From NCBI GenBank assembly GCA_947495135.1, contig CANLXN010000004.1, positions 62,001 to 126,000 on the forward strand: 64,000 nt of DNA, read 5' to 3'. Position 1 is the first letter of the stretch, and the number at the start of each line of letters is the position of its first letter. A program made the position numbers and the translations under genes. Below are positions 62,531-64,000 of the stretch, piece by piece. The stretch comes from an uncultured Flavobacteriaceae bacterium (GTDB lineage: Bacteria > Bacteroidota > Bacteroidia > Flavobacteriales > Flavobacteriaceae). The notes beneath the pieces were generated by a model that had not been told where the DNA came from, made no database searches, and saw nothing but the letters and a program-made list of their open reading frames with translations.

Positions 62531-63346
62531 TTAGTCTAAGACTTCGTTTTCGTAAAAGTCTAGATATGCCGGGCCAAATTCTTCTTTATTGTGATATTTT
62601 AACACGGGCTTTTCGATAGTTTTAAGATATGTTTCAAATTCTTCACTTGGCATTTCACTAGAGCCAATGATGACCGCATCACTATTGTCAACAGCAGTTT
62701 TCATTACGTTAAAATAGTTTGGGTTTCTGAGGTGTGCTATCTTATCATCTGCAACTCCATCGAATTTGATCTTATCGATCAACTTTTCATTCAACGTATG
62801 ATCGAAGCCTTGATTGTATACAGAAGTAACTATCTTACTGTTTTCGAATAAAGGCTCATTACTATAGTAGGTCTTTAGGTACAATGGTAAGAAAGATGCT
62901 AACCATCCATGCACATGAATAATGTCTGGAGACCAGTTGAGTTTTTTTACGGTTTCAATCACTCCTTTAGCAAAGAAAATTGCACGCTCGTCATTGTCAG
63001 GAAAATAGTTCCCTTCCTCATCTGCATAGGTAGCCTTTCGCTTAAAATAGTCTTCATTATCAATAAAATAAACCTGCATTCGCTCTTTCGGAATAGAAGC
63101 TACCTTAATAATAAGAGGCATATCCAAATCATTGATCACCAGGTTCATCCCACTTAGACGAATTACCTCGTGAAGCTGATGACGGCGTTCGTTGATGTTT
63201 CCATAACGGGGCATGAAAATTCTAATTTGCCCACCTTTATTATTTACCATTCTAGGTGCCTCAAACGACATGGAGGAAATTTCGGTCTCAGGTAGATAGG
63301 GGATTACTTCAGAAGACACATACAAAATCCTTTTATCTTTCATCAT
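62531..63346 (-). CDS. glycogen/starch synthase N-terminal domain (GT5) protein
   Basis: A 271-residue protein equal to the N-terminal half of GT5 glycogen synthases (RILYVSSEVIPYLPE, GGQIRIFMPRYGNINERRH, IHVHGWLASFLPLYLK). The ADP-glucose-binding KxGG(L/M) motif expected after SSEVxP is replaced by LPETEISSM and the C-terminal GT-B domain is absent, so enzymatic glycogen synthesis is unlikely. It is the first gene of the run to glmS and divergent from panC, a common flavobacterial order. Confidence 0.85.
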   Translation of the reverse strand: MMKDKRILYVSSEVIPYLPETEISSMSFEAPRMVNNKGGQIRIFMPRYGNINERRHQLHEVIRLSGMNLVINDLDMPLIIKVASIPKERMQVYFIDNEDYFKRKATYADEEGNYFPDNDERAIFFAKGVIETVKKLNWSPDIIHVHGWLASFLPLYLKTYYSNEPLFENSKIVTSVYNQGFDHTLNEKLIDKIKFDGVADDKIAHLRNPNYFNVMKTAVDNSDAVIIGSSEMPSEEFETYLKTIEKPVLKYHNKEEFGPAYLDFYENEVLD

Positions 63347-63471
63347 ATACTTTTATTAGTTGCCAACAATTTCTATATACCCGTGTACTAAGTCATTATT
63401 TTGACCAAACGCTAGTATTCTTTAAAAAGGCTTTTAAAATATCTTTACTGGCCTGTTGTTTATAAAACACG

Positions 63472-63479
63472 CAAAATTA
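63472..63479 (-). promoter_or_regulatory. -7 box of the GT5-DUF4270-glmS transcript
   Basis: TAATTTTG on the minus strand, an exact TAnnTTTG, about 130 bases upstream of the GT5 start and within the divergent region shared with panC. No TTG at the expected distance was found. Confidence 0.4.
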
Positions 63480-63536
63480 CGAAATTTTATGCAGATTGAG
63501 CTTAATATCTTAATTTTACTCCGATTTTTGCAACTT

Positions 63537-64000
63537 ATGAGATTCCTAAAACAAGCGATTCTTCAAAAGAAGATCGACACAATTAAACAGAACCAACAAA
63601 CAGTTGGATTTGTTCCTACCATGGGAGCATTACACAAAGGACACCTCTCTCTGGTTCAAAAAGCGTTGAACGAGAATGACGTAGTAGTGGTAAGCATATT
63701 TGTGAATCCGACTCAATTTGATAATGCAACCGATTTAAAAAAATATCCGCGAACGCTGGATGAGGATGAAAAATTGTTGCAAACCTTAAAGGGAACTATT
63801 TTGATCTATGCTCCCAATCCGTCCGATTTATACGGTGATAACGTGAGTTCTAAAAATTACAACTTCGGTGGCTTGGAGCACCAAATGGAAGGAAAATTTC
63901 GAGAAGGGCACTTCGACGGTGTTGGCACGGTAGTTAACCTACTTCTGAGAGCAGTTATGCCAAATCGAGCCTATTTTGGTGAAAAAGACTTTCAGCAATT
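63537..64000 (+). CDS. panC: pantoate-beta-alanine ligase (3' truncated)
   Basis: The first 154 residues of pantothenate synthetase, cut by the window end. The ATG at 63537 opens MRFLKQAILQKKIDTIKQNQ; another in-frame ATG at 63489 adds 16 unlikely residues. Family motifs VGFVPTMGALHKGHLSLVQKA (the ATP-site HxGH region, given in full by position 23-43) and SIFVNPTQF, FREGHFDGVGTVV and AYFGEKDFQQ are all present. It condenses pantoate with beta-alanine in the CoA pathway. It is divergent from the GT5 gene. Confidence 0.96.
   Translation, partial: MRFLKQAILQKKIDTIKQNQQTVGFVPTMGALHKGHLSLVQKALNENDVVVVSIFVNPTQFDNATDLKKYPRTLDEDEKLLQTLKGTILIYAPNPSDLYGDNVSSKNYNFGGLEHQMEGKFREGHFDGVGTVVNLLLRAVMPNRAYFGEKDFQQ

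Overview
The window comes from a member of the Bacteroidota, almost certainly the family Flavobacteriaceae. The DNA is AT-rich. Promoters fit the Bacteroidota pattern (TTG or TTTG about 17-21 bases upstream of TAnnTTTG), and Shine-Dalgarno sequences are weak or absent. Marker genes agree: gliding/type IX secretion genes gldD and gldE beside ssb and mutY, a protein with a type IX C-terminal sorting domain, a TonB-dependent receptor with a CarboxypepD_reg-like N-terminus, DUF4270, DUF4301, DUF3127 and DUF4199 families, and an L21 protein with a helix-hairpin-helix tail. I saw no rRNA, tRNA, CRISPR array, insertion sequence or prophage. This is ordinary chromosome, densely packed, and both edges cut genes (uppP at the left, panC at the right).

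Layout. 1-8.5 kb: uppP-truB-tonB-like, a thioredoxin-like gene, tag, a secreted peptidylarginine/agmatine deiminase, aat, a DUF3127 gene and a flavin reductase. 8.6-11.6 kb: a histidine kinase with a small zinc-ribbon membrane protein, then HIT and greA. 11.9-14.6 kb: a TonB-dependent receptor behind a TPP riboswitch. 14.7-18.5 kb: a hybrid kinase convergent with a sigma-54 response regulator. 18.8-24.0 kb: a PepSY-like protein, then a minus-strand operon with arfB, DUF4301, a NadR-like kinase, a PnuC-family transporter, a thiamine-binding-like protein, a GGGP synthase and a phosphopantetheinyl transferase. 24.1-31.5 kb: ahcY, lipoproteins, rplU-rpmA, EamA. 31.9-35.5 kb: gldD-gldE-ssb-mutY. 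35.6-39.1 kb: HU, a 29-residue basic ribosomal-type peptide, rng, a deleted type IX pseudogene, recX. 39.3-51.8 kb: a JmjC-like cupin, two FN3 lipoproteins, flotillin/NfeD, and biotin genes (bioB; bioF, bioD, bioA) with a ketoacyl synthase. 51.9-54.3 kb: a DUF2975-XRE-GNAT operon and a duplicated membrane protein. 54.4-58.4 kb: atpDC, then an obscure cluster with a Coq4-type metal motif. 58.4-64.0 kb: lipoprotein pyrophosphatase, glmS, DUF4270, a truncated GT5 and panC.

Best leads. (1) A thiamine theme: a TPP riboswitch drives an outer-membrane receptor, and 7 kb away a thiamine-binding-like protein sits in one operon with a PnuC/PnuT transporter and a NadR-like kinase, suggesting uptake followed by phosphorylation. 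(2) A DUF2975/XRE operon whose TAnnTTTG promoter lies inside a perfect 14-bp inverted repeat. (3) A Coq4-like HDxxH-x11-E protein in an organism type that normally makes menaquinone. (4) Ribosome-related oddities: the L21-HhH fusion, the bS22-like mini-protein and structured leaders before rplU and rng. (5) A family of intergenic repeats with conserved ends, variable hairpin cores and compensatory base changes.
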